Notes: generated by a model not told the origin, from the sequence alone. A stretch of 64,000 nt of DNA from Pectinophora gossypiella (GCF_024362695.1 NC_065417.1:13695001-13759000); one strand, 5' to 3'; positions 31,396 through 42,945 are shown, counted from the first letter of the stretch. Made by a program: numbers and translations.

Positions 31396-31895
31396 TCCCT
31401 AGCATTATCCCGTTTTACACAGGGTCCGCTTACCTAACCTGACGATTTGACAGGTCCGGTTTTTTACAGAAGCGACTGCCTCTCTGACCTTCCAACCCGC
31501 GAAGCCACCAGCCTAATACAAATTAGGTCTTTTTATTGACGTAACTTATTGTAGATTTACCGCAGATGGCATTAACTACTTGGCCGGACAAATGGGAAGC
31601 GCTGAAGGATCTCAACCGGTACCAACGTTTAAGACAACAGGCCTGAAGGTGCCCAGTTGGGCGCGAACTTCGGCTCAGGGCGTCGTCTGAGAGGAAAAAT
31701 ATCTGAAAGAATTAATCGACCCTAGGGGGTCGATAGCGATAAGCGCTGATTAAGGGAAATCGTCGACAACGCCGGCGGGGTCGGTATCGGGGTCCTGAAG
31801 TGTTTCGTGTCGCGAGCTGATTGGCTCCCTCTATGGCTAGAGTAATCGGGTACAAATTAGGTCACATACCTCCGAATATGCATTAAAATAAAATT
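31396..31895 (-). mobile_element. SINE-D fragment split by a LINE-E insertion
   Basis: 31396-31529 and 31864-31895 are contiguous SINE-D sequence in other copies (GACAGGTCCGGTTTTTTACA, then CACATACCTCCGAATATGCA). Confidence 0.8.
31530..31850 (-). mobile_element. LINE-E 3' fragment nested in SINE-D
   Basis: Perfect 13-bp target duplication TACAAATTAGGTC at 31517-31529 and 31851-31863. Poly-A side at the left (TTTTTATTGACGTAAC). Encodes only the last part of ORF2 and the 3' UTR. Confidence 0.9.
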
Positions 31896-32049
31896 ATGCA
31901 TTAATTGAGAAATTAATGAAAGTAGACTGACAAAAACATTTATGATGCGGTAAGTTATAGAGTTGGAAGAGGAAGGCCTAGGCGAAAAAAAAAGGCGTAC
32001 ATACCGCGAACAAATTCAGGATTTTTTAAGGAAAGGCCAGGTCAAGAGT

Positions 32050-32175
32050 ATTCAAAATCGGTGAGCATGAAGACTTTGATGAGAGTGCAAGAAGCGAAAG
32101 TGGTATGTCCGGATCGTAGTAAATGGAATCCCGTGGTGTCTGCCTACCCTAACAGTCGAAAAGCGTGATCTCATG
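32050..32175 (+). repeat. RTE-type 3' tail
   Basis: GAGAGTGCAAGAAGCGAAAG and GTAGTAAATGGAATCCCGTG, ending at GTATGTAGG. Confidence 0.58.
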
Positions 32176-32183
32176 TATGTAGG

Positions 32184-32397
32184 TCATCATCTACCTAACA
32201 TTATCCCGTTCTTACAGGGTCCGCTTACCTAAACTGAAAATTTGACAGGTCCTTTTTTTTGACGTGACTTATTGTAGATTTGCCGCAGATGGCATTAACT
32301 ACTTGGACAAATGGGGAGCGCTGAAGGCTCTCACCCGGTACAACATTTAAGACAACAGGCCTGAGGGTGCCCAGTTTTGACAGGTCCGGTTATCTTA
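32184..32397 (-). mobile_element. SINE-D tail split by a second LINE-E insertion
   Basis: SINE-D tail at 32193-32252 and again from 32376. Confidence 0.78.
32253..32375 (-). mobile_element. LINE-E 3' fragment (123 bp) nested in SINE-D
   Basis: Perfect 12-bp target duplication TTTGACAGGTCC at 32241-32252 and 32376-32387. Same minus orientation as the insertion 400 bp to the left. Confidence 0.9.
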
Positions 32398-32764
32398 TAA
32401 AATTATGTATGTATAAAATGGAAAAATGATATTCATGAACGCTACAGTTTAAGCAGTTGGTTATTCTGGAGCACTTCCTAATCCTCACGTTCTGAGCTAA
32501 CGACGTGATGGCAGGAAGGCGACATCTTTCTCACTCACGAAGAATATTTTAAGAAAAACACAGACAAACAAAAACAAACTTACAAACACAATAAAAAAAG
32601 AAGTGTATAAATTTACGTTTGTAATCTTTTTCAATGGGCAACGCTTTGTACGAGTCTATATTCATTTCAGTTTCTTACATTAAAGCATAATCATAGCAGT
32701 AGGAAAGCGGACCCCGGCGCAAGACGGCCGAAGAAGAAGAAGAAGAAGAAGACATTAAAGCATA
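32398..32764. other. Unassigned spacer with (AAG)n
   Basis: A GAA microsatellite lies at 32728-32752. No gene seen. Confidence 0.45.
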
Positions 32765-32965
32765 ATCATAGAATAAGGAATAATACTACGTTAGAACGGC
32801 AACTCTCCGCTCCCCTAGAGCTAGGTTCCCCCCCCTCGGTTACTTTAGTCTTCAAGCGTATGACGTCAGACGTCACACACACAGATGCGCGTGTACGATA
32901 ACGTCAATGTGTAGAGTCTGTGTAAAACGAGGTGGTTTGTATGAAGTGGCCGGGGTGTGGCATGA
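32765..32965 (+). repeat. Repeat J copy 1
   Basis: AATAAGGAATAATACTACG, AACGGCAACTCTCCGCTCCC, GTCACACACACAGATG and GTCAATGTGTAGAGTCTGTG all occur in reverse at 55205-55450. Class unknown. Confidence 0.72.
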
Positions 32966-33171
32966 CATAGCATCACGCCGGCATTCCCGATCCCAAAGGG
33001 GTAGGCAGAGCTGTATAGTATAGACACCCACACCTCGCCAGCTATGTTCAAATCCCATGTAATAGGAAGCAGTTTATTTAAGTAATTACAATACAATACA
33101 AGAACTTTTTATGGCACTTAAAATAAATATTAAAAATAAACAATTTTAAATTTTAATCAGTTAGATAATAC

Positions 33172-33450
33172 AACAGGCGGCTTTATTGCTAAGGTAGCAA
33201 CCTCTTACAGGCAACCTTGAGGTATAGGAAATAAATTTAATAAAGACTCTGTATGAGTCTGTAATAACTATTATTTATTACTGATTGAACTCAATTATTA
33301 CTAATAGGTTTTCACTGCATACATACATACATAAACTCACACATATTTCCCACCGGGGTAAGCAGAGACTATAGAATTCCATTTCCTTCGATCCTGACAC
33401 CCTTCTCTTGCTTCGTCCACATTCATCAATCGCTTCATACACGCACGCCA
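33172..33450 (-). repeat. LINE-K tail relic, then RTE-type tail, reversed
   Basis: GGCTTTATTGCTAAGGTAGC (33178) resembles LINE-K in reverse. 33320-33450 starts with a CATA repeat and AAACTCACACATATTTCCCA, the reverse of the RTE-type tail. Confidence 0.5.
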
Positions 33451-33970
33451 GTTCACAGTAGATCGTACTAAACCTTTTCTAAGGATACTCTAACTTTACA
33501 CAACTAAATACTTATCAGGCATATCCAATTTGACGCAAAAGGATGTGAAAGGAGCGTTTAATTTATTGAATAAACAATTAAAAAACCTATATTTAGCATA
33601 ATAACCTAATCAGACATTGTTCCGTTTCCGTTCAGAAGTAATCGGACGGGAAAACTACAAAACAATTATTAGGGAAAACCACAAAAAATATCGCTTTCGT
33701 AAGTAGGTATTTACGTATTTATTCAGAAATAAATAATAATTTAGGTACTTATGTAAAAGGTTTTTCTATGCCATTCTATGAATCGATAGCCACAGAAAAA
33801 ACCGCATAGTGCTTGTCATTCTTGAGCCGTGGTAGCTCAGTTGGAAGCACGCTTGACTCTCATTATGAGGTCGCAGTTTCGAATCCCAGCATGGGCCTAA
33901 ACAATGATTTTAGAATTTGTTTTCGAATTAATGTTTGGATTATAAATATGATTATCGCATGCTCAGCGGT

Positions 33971-34367
33971 TATGGTTCTATGACGATTGCTGTTTAGCAA
34001 TAAGGCCGCCTATTGTGCTTATGTTTTATTCGTATGTTTATGTCCTTTGTATATGTTGTTGTGCAATAAAGTATTATTGATTGATTGATTGATTGACGAT
34101 CTTGTGACGTAGCGAGTAGGCGCCACTACTAATCGCACCCCTGATGTCGGGCAGCAGCAGCGGTATCAGTACTGGTTGGAGGCCGAGGAAATGGATTCCG
34201 GTAGGGCTCTAGCTAGAACATCACCGATTGAAAAATTGGTCGGTGTATGGCGGAACGGAAGGCAATTGGGGCAACCACCGTTCTACACGCCCTATCCATG
34301 GAGTAATGGAAATGGAGGCGATTACTCCACCGACAAGAGCGCAGTTCTTAAATAAAGAGAGAGAGAG
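33971..34367 (+). mobile_element. RTE-like fragment nested in SINE-D, itself interrupted
   Basis: Flanked by ATCGCATGCTCRGCGGT (33954-33970 and 34368-34384). The end GGCGATTACTCCACCGACAA resembles the RTE ORF2 end near 26320, followed by a GA-repeat tail. Contains the LINE-K tail at 33988-34093. Confidence 0.72.
33988..34093 (+). mobile_element. LINE-K 3' tail, innermost insertion
   Basis: Flanked by TGACGAT at 33981-33987 and 34094-34100. Ends in TTGATTGATTGAT. Confidence 0.82.
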
Positions 34368-34861
34368 ATCGCATGCTCGGCGGTGAAGGAAACATCGTAA
34401 GCAAATCTACATTCCCGAGAAATGCGTTTCGGTGGTATACGACCTAACCTGTACCTATTCAGCTGCGGTTTTCCCTTCGGATTGGAAAGTTAGACAGGCA
34501 GTCGCTTCTGTAAAAACCGGACCTGTCAAATCTTCAAGTTAGACAAGCGGATTCCGTGAGAAACGGGATAATGTTAGGAGGATGATGATGATGATGATGA
34601 TGAGCGCCTGTTATTCTTGATTTCTTGTAAAAGCAATGTTTAACAAGACAAACCATGGGACATTACGCACTTTTCTAAGTCATAGATCATTTGAATTTTT
34701 CAAATTATCAATACAAAAAAAAACTTTTTGCTTCTATGATAACAACTATAAATCAATATAAAACTGAAAATTTTCAAAGCGTTGTACGATGCTGAAGAAT
34801 TTTGGGCTTCTTTCAACTTAAGAGAATTATGTACTAATTTGATAGCGTTATGCGCTAAAGG

Positions 34862-34937
34862 AGCGCAATTGTCGACCACGCCGGTGGGGTCGCGGTATGG
34901 GGAAGCTTAGATAAGCCACATCTATGGCTAAAGTAAT
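34862..34937 (-). repeat. LINE-E relic
   Basis: GTCGACCACGCCGGTGGGGT and CTATGGCTAAAGTAATAGG match the LINE-E coding end; the MITE follows immediately. Confidence 0.65.
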
Positions 34938-35096
34938 AGGGGCGCAAAAAGGCCACATGGAAGCACTAAAAAAGCAATATTGCAATTTGACATTTGCGCA
35001 TATAAAAGTAAGTGCGCAATGCAAACAAGCATAAATTTCAAATAGCAATATTGCTTTTTTAGATGAATTGCTTCGATATGGCCTTTTTAACCCCCA
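34938..35096. mobile_element. Foldback MITE (AAGGCCACATCGAAGCAATT family), complete
   Basis: Left GCAAAAAGGCCACATGGAAG and right, reversed, GGTTAAAAAGGCCATATCGA, then matching AAAAAAGCAATATTGC in both arms. 159 bp. Confidence 0.8.
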
Positions 35097-35099
35097 GGT

Positions 35100-35465
35100 C
35101 TTCAAGAACATTTAACAATCCTTCTAAAGTATTCAATTCTAATCATTACTCTATCCCCTTCATTACACACGAAGCAAAGATTTATCAAATGTTAGATTTA
35201 TAAAAAAAAACTGGACACCCTTAAATTGAAGAATGCGTTTTTCATACGAAACTGTCGCGAAGGTATAATAAGAATACTTCAAGTCCAAAATAAATTGCTC
35301 AGTTCAAACCATACTTAGTTTGAGGCTACAAGAACCGCGGAATCATCAACTAAGTAGGTACTTAATATTAAAATAATAACAACCAATTAAGTGCCGGTCC
35401 CGGGAATGTGGGTATGTTGTAAAAACTGTTTGATAATGGCTGCTTTCCTTTTTCAAATTGTTCTT
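35100..35465. other. Unassigned spacer
   Basis: No gene or shared repeat recognised. Confidence 0.4.
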
Positions 35466-35470
35466 TCTTG

Positions 35471-35617
35471 TACAGTCATGAGCAATATAATGTACCCACT
35501 TTAGGAGTCTGTCGCACTAACATATTTGACATTTAGTGAGACTTACAGTTCAATTTGTCAAAAAAGTTAATGTGACATGGTACCAAAGTGTATACATATT
35601 AATGCTCGTGACCGTAC
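35471..35617 (+). mobile_element. GTAC-ended MITE, copy 3
   Basis: Nearly identical to 27097-27244 (a few differences by eye), ending GCTCGTGACCGTAC. Confidence 0.85.
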
Positions 35618-36380
35618 TCTGATCTTATCTTCCTAAAGCTAATAAAGCTCTTTTTACATAAGTTTTGCGACGTTTTACTGCCGGGATTGACACATCACTA
35701 ATGGCAACACTGAGAGTTGAATCGCCTTGCCTAAGGAGTTAATAAGGAGAAGTTCTTCTATCGCTCCATTCGTCGCTTCTCGCTAACCTCGTGGCCTTTG
35801 TTAGGTCCTGTTCCAGAATAAAAAACCTCGGAACAGGTACAGCCGGGGCAATAACCAGGGCGCATTTTTCGGCAACAGCCACGGTATACAGATACAGATA
35901 ACTATATAAGGCAGAGATACAGGTCCTTTAGATGTGGTATGCGCGATGTTGGTACACTCGCTAAATTACGGTGCGGCTTCTTAGCGACGTTGCCGCTCTT
36001 TTGCGTCACGTTGCGTTACGTTGCGCATGTCGTAGTAATTTAAATGTAGAACGACTCAGCAGCAAAGCTCTAAAAGCGAAGTTAACTTCCTGAACCTTAG
36101 ACGGTTTATAAGGTCGGCTAGCATCAACAATAACTCTGACAGAATCGTCGTATCTGAATATAAGTAAGCAGAAACCAGTGTTTTTTGAACTCCTTCTGTC
36201 CTAATTGTATACAGTTCTTTTCTAGTGTGATTGAGCAACAATTTTTTTTAAACTTAAGCATATGGCCTGTTACTAGTTGACAGCCCTCAATGCTCCTCAT
36301 ATGTCCAGCTAACTAACGGATACAATATAACCTTAACAATTGTTAAATCCAAATAAAGTATCAGAAATTTACGTCGTATA
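35618..36380. other. Unassigned spacer
   Basis: 36276-36310 has a weak LINE-E tail match on the plus strand. TTTTACTGCCGGGA (35675) recurs near 37350. No gene recognised. Confidence 0.4.
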
Positions 36381-36384
36381 AAAA

Positions 36385-36665
36385 CATGCATACGCATGCA
36401 TAAACTCACGCCCGTAATCCCTAGTGGGGTGGGCAGAGCCACAAGTAATCAAAGACAACTTGCAGCCACTGTTGATACGATGTCGTAAGCTGGATATGAT
36501 GAACCTTATGGTGATAAAGGATCAGCCTATCGCCCATAACATTAGTCCATCATGTTAGAGGACACAATCCCTCTGTCGGTTTTTACGACATGCCCGGGAA
36601 GACAAGCAGCTGAACGTTTTCTATGTTTTTTATTTGCTCCCAGAACAGCATACAAGAAAAAATAA
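36385..36665 (+). repeat. Repeat H copy, longest
   Basis: ACTCACGCCCGTAATCCCTA through CAATCCCTCTGTCGG and GGGAAGACAAGCAGCTGAAC. The last part is shared with 42595-42690. Confidence 0.62.
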
Positions 36666-37017
36666 AAGATAATATTTTGTTAAATTTGTGTATTAAAATA
36701 TATTGCAAAAAGATTCGTAATTCATACATAATTACAAAAATAATTGTAATATCTATTAAATTTGGCACACGTGTTTAGAAGCTCGTATAGACTAACATAC
36801 TCCTTTTTTTTATTCGTTTAAAAATATTGGTGAATCCAAAGCTCGCACCATAGTTCAGCGCACGGGCATCACTTGGCCATACCAGCCTGTCAAGTGCACA
36901 ATCTCGGTGCCGTCACTGAGAAGACCAGATACCGTTCTCACACTCACTAGTGCTGGCTACTGTCCCAAATGGTACGGGACGTCCCGGCTTTTAGGAGCCT
37001 TAAGACAGAATCACTAC

Positions 37018-37145
37018 ACAGTATAAAACAAAGTCGCTTTTTCTGTCCCTATATTACTATGTACGCTTAAATCTTCAAAACTACACAACGGAATTTGATG
37101 CGATTTTTTTAATAAATAGAGTGATTCAAGAGGAAGGTTTATAAC
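37018..37145 (+). repeat. Helitron-like body fragment
   Basis: Shares AACAAAGTCGCTTTTTCTGT and GTGATTCAAGAGGAAGGTTT with 25407-25530. No end signature here. Confidence 0.5.
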
Positions 37146-37735
37146 TTAAAACCCTAACCTAAAAAGATTTAGAAAGCAGTTCCCGGAATTTTTTTTAAAG
37201 TGGGAATGTTCCTGTGGTAAAAACTCTTTTTTTTAATTGTTTTTTCTTGTACTCTGGTGTTATCTGCCTAAAGATCAGGTAATAAAATTATTTTTACATA
37301 AGTTTCGTATATGTAAATAAAAGATTTAACAAAAATAAGTTTCACGCCCTTTTACTGCCAGGAAGTTCCCGGGAATGGTGTTAAATGGCCGCTAAGGAGG
37401 AAAGGGGCGCGCGCGTACTGTCTATCTCTCTCAGACTTAAACACCATCTTCTGGAAAACCCGAGCCTTACGAGGTCAAAACTGGTAATTAATAACTTTTG
37501 CAACTTATGCATTGCTATATGCTGGCAGCTATTTTGCGCAGAGGATAGGCCTGGCAGTAGTAGTAGAGGGGGAATGCTACCAGCGTTTTGGGCGCTCTGC
37601 CTTAGTGTGGCGCGCTGGAGGAGATATTTTATTTATAATAAGCTGGTATTGTTATTATTGATATTATTAGATTATTTTTTTAAATTTACAATGTTAAAAA
37701 TAAAATAACTTATGCCCAAAAAATTCGTAATCTCT
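37146..37735. other. Unassigned, with one 107-codon frame
   Basis: The frame at 37385-37708 starts MAAKEERGARV and ends in a hydrophobic run. It shows no family resemblance and uses AT-rich 3' sequence, so it is probably LINE debris or chance. Confidence 0.35.
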
Positions 37736-37741
37736 CGCGTG

Positions 37742-37868
37742 TGCCAGACTATGATTCTGAGTTGACATCAAGTGGAATTTCCTGTCAGACAATTCGTAAA
37801 AATGTTTGTGTATTCTAATTAATTGATATCAACTCAGAATCATGGGCTCAATCTTCCCTCAAAGTTCT
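37742..37868. mobile_element. Foldback MITE (ATTCTGAGTTGA family), inner arms
   Basis: GATTCTGAGTTGACATCAAG and its reverse at 37829-37848 (TTGATATCAACTCAGAATCA). Confidence 0.65.
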
Positions 37869-38214
37869 CGTTACCCTATATATAAATAAAACAAACATTT
37901 CGTTGACTTCTCGAGTCATCAGGATTTTTTTATCGGTATTAAAAACATCTCCCCGATTTTTCACCTCGCTACTGTCCCGTATTTCACCACAGCGTCCTGG
38001 CAACACTACTCATTACCAACAAGAAACCGTGGGTATTGTTAAATCGTTACTTAATTAACGAGGCCATATTTTGAATGAAATGCTGTAACGAGAGCAGTCT
38101 CCTGGGAAAATACACGTCCTTAAACGAATTGTTTTTGCTTACAGGTTAAAAAGTAGTTACTCTCTGAAAGGTTCCGTACATTCACTGCTTAATCACTTTG
38201 TTACAATGATCATC

Positions 38215-38567
38215 ATCTTCCTAGCATTGTCCCATTTCTCACAGGATCCGCTTACCTAACCTGAAGATTTGACAGGACCGGTTTTTTAAAGAAGCGACTA
38301 TCTGTGACCTTCCAACCCGCGAAGAGAAAACCAACCCAATACAGATTAGGTGACATACCTTCGAAAATGCATTTCCCGGGAATGTGGGTTTCCTCACGAT
38401 GTTTTCCTTCACCGCTGAGCACGTGATAGTCATTTATGATCCAAACATGAATTCGAAAAGGAATTCGACAGATTGGTTTAGGGCTATGCTGAGATTCGAA
38501 CCGACGACCGAGCGACCTCATAGTGCCAACAAGCAAGCGTTCTACCAACTGGGCTAGCACGGCTACC
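38215..38567 (-). mobile_element. SINE-D, full length, minus strand
   Basis: tRNA-like head at 38567-38485 in reverse (GCCCAGTTGGTAGAACGC, then GGTTCGAATCTCAGC), body CATCGTGAGGAAACCCACAT, tail to CTAGGAAGATGATGA. An extra GTCGCTCGGTCGTCGG duplicates part of the variable region. Confidence 0.85.
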
Positions 38568-38568
38568 C

Positions 38569-38620
38569 TGTTGTAGTGATATAAGACAATTAAGTGTCAT
38601 ATCTCACTATCACTACAACA
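38569..38620. repeat. Hairpin next to SINE-D head
   Basis: TGTTGTAGTGAT and ATCACTACAACA pair across 28 bases, directly upstream of the SINE. Confidence 0.7.
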
Positions 38621-38735
38621 CGGGCACTACCACGGTGTCCTAATACCGTGTTTCAGCGTTCAGTACTTGCGCCGCGTTTTGGCTTCATCAATCTCATTAG
38701 AAAAATTAGATACCTAAAGCGAAATCAATAGGCCA

Positions 38736-39027
38736 TTTTTGGACGTGATTTATTGTAGAGTTGCCGCAGATGGCATTAACTACTTGGCCGGACAAATGGG
38801 GAGCGCTGAAGGCTCTCACCCGGTACAACGTTTAAGAGGCCTGAGGGTGCCCAGTTAGGCGCGAACCTCGGCTCAGCGCGTCGTCTGAGAGGAAAGTATT
38901 AATCGACCCTAATGGGCCGATAGCGACAAGCGCTGATTGAGGGAAATCGTCGACCAAGCCGGCGGGGTCGCGAACTGATTGGCTGCCTCTATCGCTAGAG
39001 TAATCGGGTCGTCGGGATCGTATATTC
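38736..39027 (-). mobile_element. LINE-E 3' fragment
   Basis: Flanked by AATCAATAGGYCA at 38723-38735 and 39028-39040 (one mismatch). Deletions at 38838 and 38968 relative to other copies. Confidence 0.86.
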
Positions 39028-39204
39028 AATCAATAGGTCACATCACACTACTAATGCAAAATTTACAGCACTGGTTTTTCGTGTTTGAAACATCTAATAC
39101 TGAAGACTAGGCAGCATGGTCTTACGATCTTAACCTGTCCCTTAAATGGGCTAAAGAAAAAAAATAAAGATATAACACATACCACACATTGAAGCTATTC
39201 TTCT

Positions 39205-39385
39205 TCTTCTTCTCTGGTGAGGGCTGAGTTCAACGACCGACCTTATTAACAATAAAGATATTTTTGAATTAGAATTTGAATATGGACTCTTCTATCGTGA
39301 CGGCTGTGAGGTGAAATACCAACCTCATCAATCAGGGTTACTATTGAGCCGCCAAAGGCCCCTAACATGGCTGATGTAACGCATT
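39205..39385 (-). repeat. SINE-A relic, interrupted
   Basis: CTTCTATCGTGACGGCTGTG (39291) to GGCCCCTAACATGGCTG. A fragment with AATAAAGATATTTTTGAATT sits at its side. Confidence 0.55.
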
Positions 39386-39767
39386 CTTATTGAAGCTATT
39401 GTAAAACTTCTGCATTGAAATATAATCGCTTACTGTAGTGAACTGAATGACCCTCGCAGAAAAGAAACGATTCATTTTTGAACGTTTTCACAAGAAATAA
39501 TTAACATACCTACACGTGTCGAATCTAGATCGCTTTTACCGACGAAAGTTGATACCTACATAATGTGAAGTTCAATTAGTAACTTTGTATGTGTGATATA
39601 AAATATATTTTGGCACTGTACAATACAATGTGTCTATTTGTCATGTATTCAGTTCAAAGACTACTCCCACACTAGAATCTATTCCTTATATTTTTCTTGT
39701 TTACCGTCCAGTTTTGATAATGACGAATCGCCTTGTCTTCAAATGGTCTAGAATTCTAACACGTGCA

Positions 39768-40062
39768 AGTCATCATCATCAGCCCATTAACGTCCCCACT
39801 GCTCGGGCACGGGCCTTCCCTATGGATGGATAGGGAGATCGGGCCTTGAACCACCACGCGGGCCCAGTGCGGATTGATGGTTATTAACGACTGCTAATGC
39901 AGCCGGGACCAACGGCTTAACGTGCCTTCCGAAGCACGGAGGAGCTTGAGATGAAAACTTTTTTTTTGTGGTCACCCATCCTATGACCGGCCTTTGCGAA
40001 AGTTGCTTTACTTCAACAATCGCAGACCGAACGCGTTAACCGCTGCGCCACCGAGCTCCTCC
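39768..40062 (-). mobile_element. SINE-C, full length
   Basis: Reverse-strand head GAGGAGCTCGGTGGCGCAG at 40060-40042, 5S-like part at about 40010-39965, central block, and tail ending TCATCATCATCAGCCC. A run of nine T inside is the poly-A between the head and the central block. Confidence 0.85.
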
Positions 40063-40462
40063 AAACAGTGCGAACAGTGCACGCACTTAAATAAATAAAT
40101 TGGTCCATTTAGAGGACTTAGAAGCAATAAAAAAAGAAGTCACTGTGGTCCTGTATTCACTGGTTTACTTCTTAAATGGGGAACGACGCTACCTACCCTG
40201 TAATACCTACCAATGTGCAATTTTCACTAACACATTTTGATTAGACCATTACAGACGGCGATACGGCCCAAAATGTTGGTCTAATAGAAAGAAAGAAAGA
40301 AACATTTATTACTAAGCTCGGTGAAGCGTACTTAGTTCGCCTTACGATGGATGTACCTCTGAATTGGGAATATAGTGCTGTTATTATTTTATAGAAGCAA
40401 TAAAAATAAAACTTCATAAAATTGAGTAGTTTCCTCGGTCAAAGATAAATTATGAAATTCTG

Positions 40463-40922
40463 AATTAAAACACATAATAACAGGTTCTTACCACGTTTAA
40501 ATCAGGGATATGAGACTCCCGATATTTCGACACTGTTTCAAGTGCCACGAACACGGGATGACTGATGAGATTGGAGTAGAGTAGGTAGATCCATAATTTT
40601 CTACGGGCAGACATATGTGTCTACCCTCTTTCTTTGCCGTTTGTTTATGTATTTGATATAGGAATGTTCGGAACCATCCGAACTCGCACCAAACTCACTA
40701 CGACAGACCGCACTTACTGTGTCCTCACGTTTTGTCACGACATTAGGCCGTTTTAAACTTTTAACAACACCTACCACTGGATTCCACATGCTCGATAATT
40801 TGAACCCGTCTTCCCTATTCAGTCATCCCGTGATCTCATGGCTCTTGAAACAGTGTTGAAATATCGGGAGTCTCATATTCCTGATTTAAACGCGGTAAGA
40901 ACCCGTTATTAAGTGTTTCAAT
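40463..40922. mobile_element. Foldback element, about 110-bp arms
   Basis: Left arm: AATAACAGGTTCTTACCACG, GAGACTCCCGATATTTCGAC, ACGGGATGACTGA. The right arm repeats these in reverse at 40806-40922. The 230-bp middle carries no recognisable gene. Fragments at 23362-23466 and 47330-47440. Confidence 0.78.
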
Positions 40923-40929
40923 TATGATA

Positions 40930-41200
40930 ATTTCCGCGTAAACCTAAAACAATGTATGTAATTCTGGTTACTAAAGAAAGACAGATCTAAAGGTGACAAA
41001 AAACGTTTTCTTTTTCTATTTAACTTATTTATGAATTTTAATAAAGAAAAATGTAATAACAAGTGCGACATTTTGTCATGTTTTACGTTTTGTGATGTTA
41101 TCCCACCACAGGTTGCTTTTTCATACAAACTCCATAGTAATTTCGTGTTTTGACGTTTAGTAAACCTAACCTAACCGATTTGACTAATTGGAAATTACCC
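40930..41200 (-). repeat. Repeat I copy, reversed
   Basis: GTTGCTTTTTCATACAAACT and ATTTGACTAATTGGAAAT, the reverse of 29200-29440. It starts directly at the end of the foldback element. Confidence 0.6.
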
Positions 41201-41369
41201 TATTGTATTTCTTTGAACTGATTCCGAGTGGTTGTTTTGGGATAATTAAATCCATATTATAATGCACAGAAATATTATATCCACCGAGGACAAATAATAA
41301 AAATTATGGTATAAGTATTGAACAACATCGACGAATATCGTGTATACAATCCCTCTGTCGGATTATACA

Positions 41370-41706
41370 TTTTTTTACGTGACTTTCTTATTGTAGATTT
41401 GCCACAGATGGCATTAACTACTTGACCGGACAAATGGGGGGCGCTGAAGGCTCTCACCCGGTACAACGTTAAAGACAACAGGCCTGAGGGTGCCCTCTGC
41501 TGCGAACCTCTGCTCAAGGTGTCGTCTGAGAGGAAAAATATTTGAAAGAATTAAGCGACCCTAGTGAGTCGATAGCGATAAGCGTTGATTGAGGGAAGTC
41601 GTCGACCACGCCGGCGGGGTCGGTATCGGGGTCCGGAAGTGTTTGGTGTCGCGAGCTGATTGGCTGCCTCTATGGCTAGAGTAATCGGGTCGTCGGGATC
41701 GTATCG
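41370..41706 (-). mobile_element. LINE-E 3' fragment
   Basis: TTTTTTTACGTGACTTTCTT at the poly-A side, then TTTGCCACAGATGGCATTAA, coding end to CGTCGGGATCGTAT. Confidence 0.83.
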
Positions 41707-41709
41707 TAC

Positions 41710-42590
41710 CTATACACCGTTTTATCAATTATTATGTTTCACACAAAAAAAGACTCAAGTTCTAAATATTTTTTAACAATACACGCTCCATCAAAACTGT
41801 ACCTCAACAGCTCGTGTCAATCAGAACATTGGGTGTCCGTCTGTCCGTGTGGCATTTAGTTTTGATAATAATAAAGTCTAGTTTCTCATAAAAACAAGCA
41901 TAAAAACTCGGTACATTGAACGGAAGCGTTCCCGGGCACTGTTTGGCAGATTCGCAACTGACCAGATGCTAAGGCGGCGACACATTACTGCGTTGCGACG
42001 CCGCGACAAAGTTGCACTAGTTGCACAACAGTTTTTTTTATTTATGGGTCGTTCTTCTTTTTTATCGACAATGATCTGTCCTTCGCTCTGCTATAACATA
42101 GCATGTTTTAGAATTTTATTTAATCTTTCCATTGTCCAAAAATATAGTTATCTTATTAATTTATTATACTTAAAATACTAGCGAAATACTAATCGGTTCC
42201 TCGATTAGTGATTAACGTAGCTTGGTTGTTTTTCACAAAATTCTGTGACAGAGTGGTAAATCGAAATGCTGTCTCCGATGAAAAGGACCACTCTGTCACA
42301 ATATATTTTGCAATGCGCCTGCAAGGAACAGTATATTACCAAGATAAAGAGAAACACTAAATACTCCTCTACAGACACATCTCTATATGATGTTTTTTAA
42401 ATATTTATTGCCGTTATAATGAAAGATGTTAAATCCGATATAACGAGAAAATGACTTCTTATTGTCGATAAAAAAGAAGAATGACCCTTATAACATTTAT
42501 TTCACATTTTACTCCACATAAAAAATATATTTAATAACATTTACAGATTTTGCTCCATATTTTTATTAGTGAGAAATATCTTATGGTGAC
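41710..42590. other. Unassigned spacer
   Basis: An imperfect inverted pair GACAGAGTGGT (42248) and ACCACTCTGTC (42289) hints at another small foldback element. No gene recognised. Confidence 0.4.
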
Positions 42591-42594
42591 AAAG

Positions 42595-42945
42595 TCCATC
42601 ATGTCAGAAAGGACACAATCCCTCTGTCGGATTTTACGACAGGGTCGGGAAAACAGGCAGCTGAATGTGTTCTATGTTTTTTGTCCGCTCCCAGGCCTTC
42701 AGCGCTCCCCATTTGTCCGGCCATGTAGTTAATACAATTTATCGGCAAGCTTACAATCATCATCATCAGCCCATTGCAGTTCACTTCTGGACATAGGCTT
42801 CTGCCAAGGCGGCCTCAAGCTCTATCCTCAGCACTACATATCCAGACGCTTCCAGTCATCTTCTGCTAGTCGTCCCGCCATCTTGCCAGGGATCGACCCA
42901 CACTGCGTTTCCCTAGACGCAAATCTACAATAAGTCACGTCAAAA
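42595..42945 (+). repeat. Repeat H end and LINE-E tail, interrupted
   Basis: CAATCCCTCTGTCGGATTTT (42610), then the plus-strand LINE-E tail CTTCAGCGCTCCCCATTTGT (42698). About 42755-42910 is another LINE tail (CCATTGCAGTTCACTTCTGG), after which AAATCTACAATAAGTCACGT completes LINE-E with a short A-run. Confidence 0.6.

Larger units (their letters stand above)
33828..34602 (+). mobile_element. SINE-D, split by a two-layer nested insertion
   Basis: Head at 33828-33900 is tRNA-like (TGGTAGCTCAGTTGGAAGC, then GTTTCGAATCCCAGC). The region around CTCATTATGAGG resembles the anticodon arm of elongator tRNA-Met. The body stops at 33970 and resumes at 34385 (GAAGGAAACATCGTAAGC), running to a GATGATGATG tail. 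The interrupting 397 bp are flanked by a 17-bp duplication with one mismatch. Confidence 0.82.

Noticed and set aside
34848..35111. Minus-strand frame of 87 codons as a gene
   Set aside because: A LINE-E coding remnant joined to a MITE.
37385..37708. 107-codon frame as a membrane protein gene
   Set aside because: Hydrophobic end comes from AT-rich DNA; no other support.
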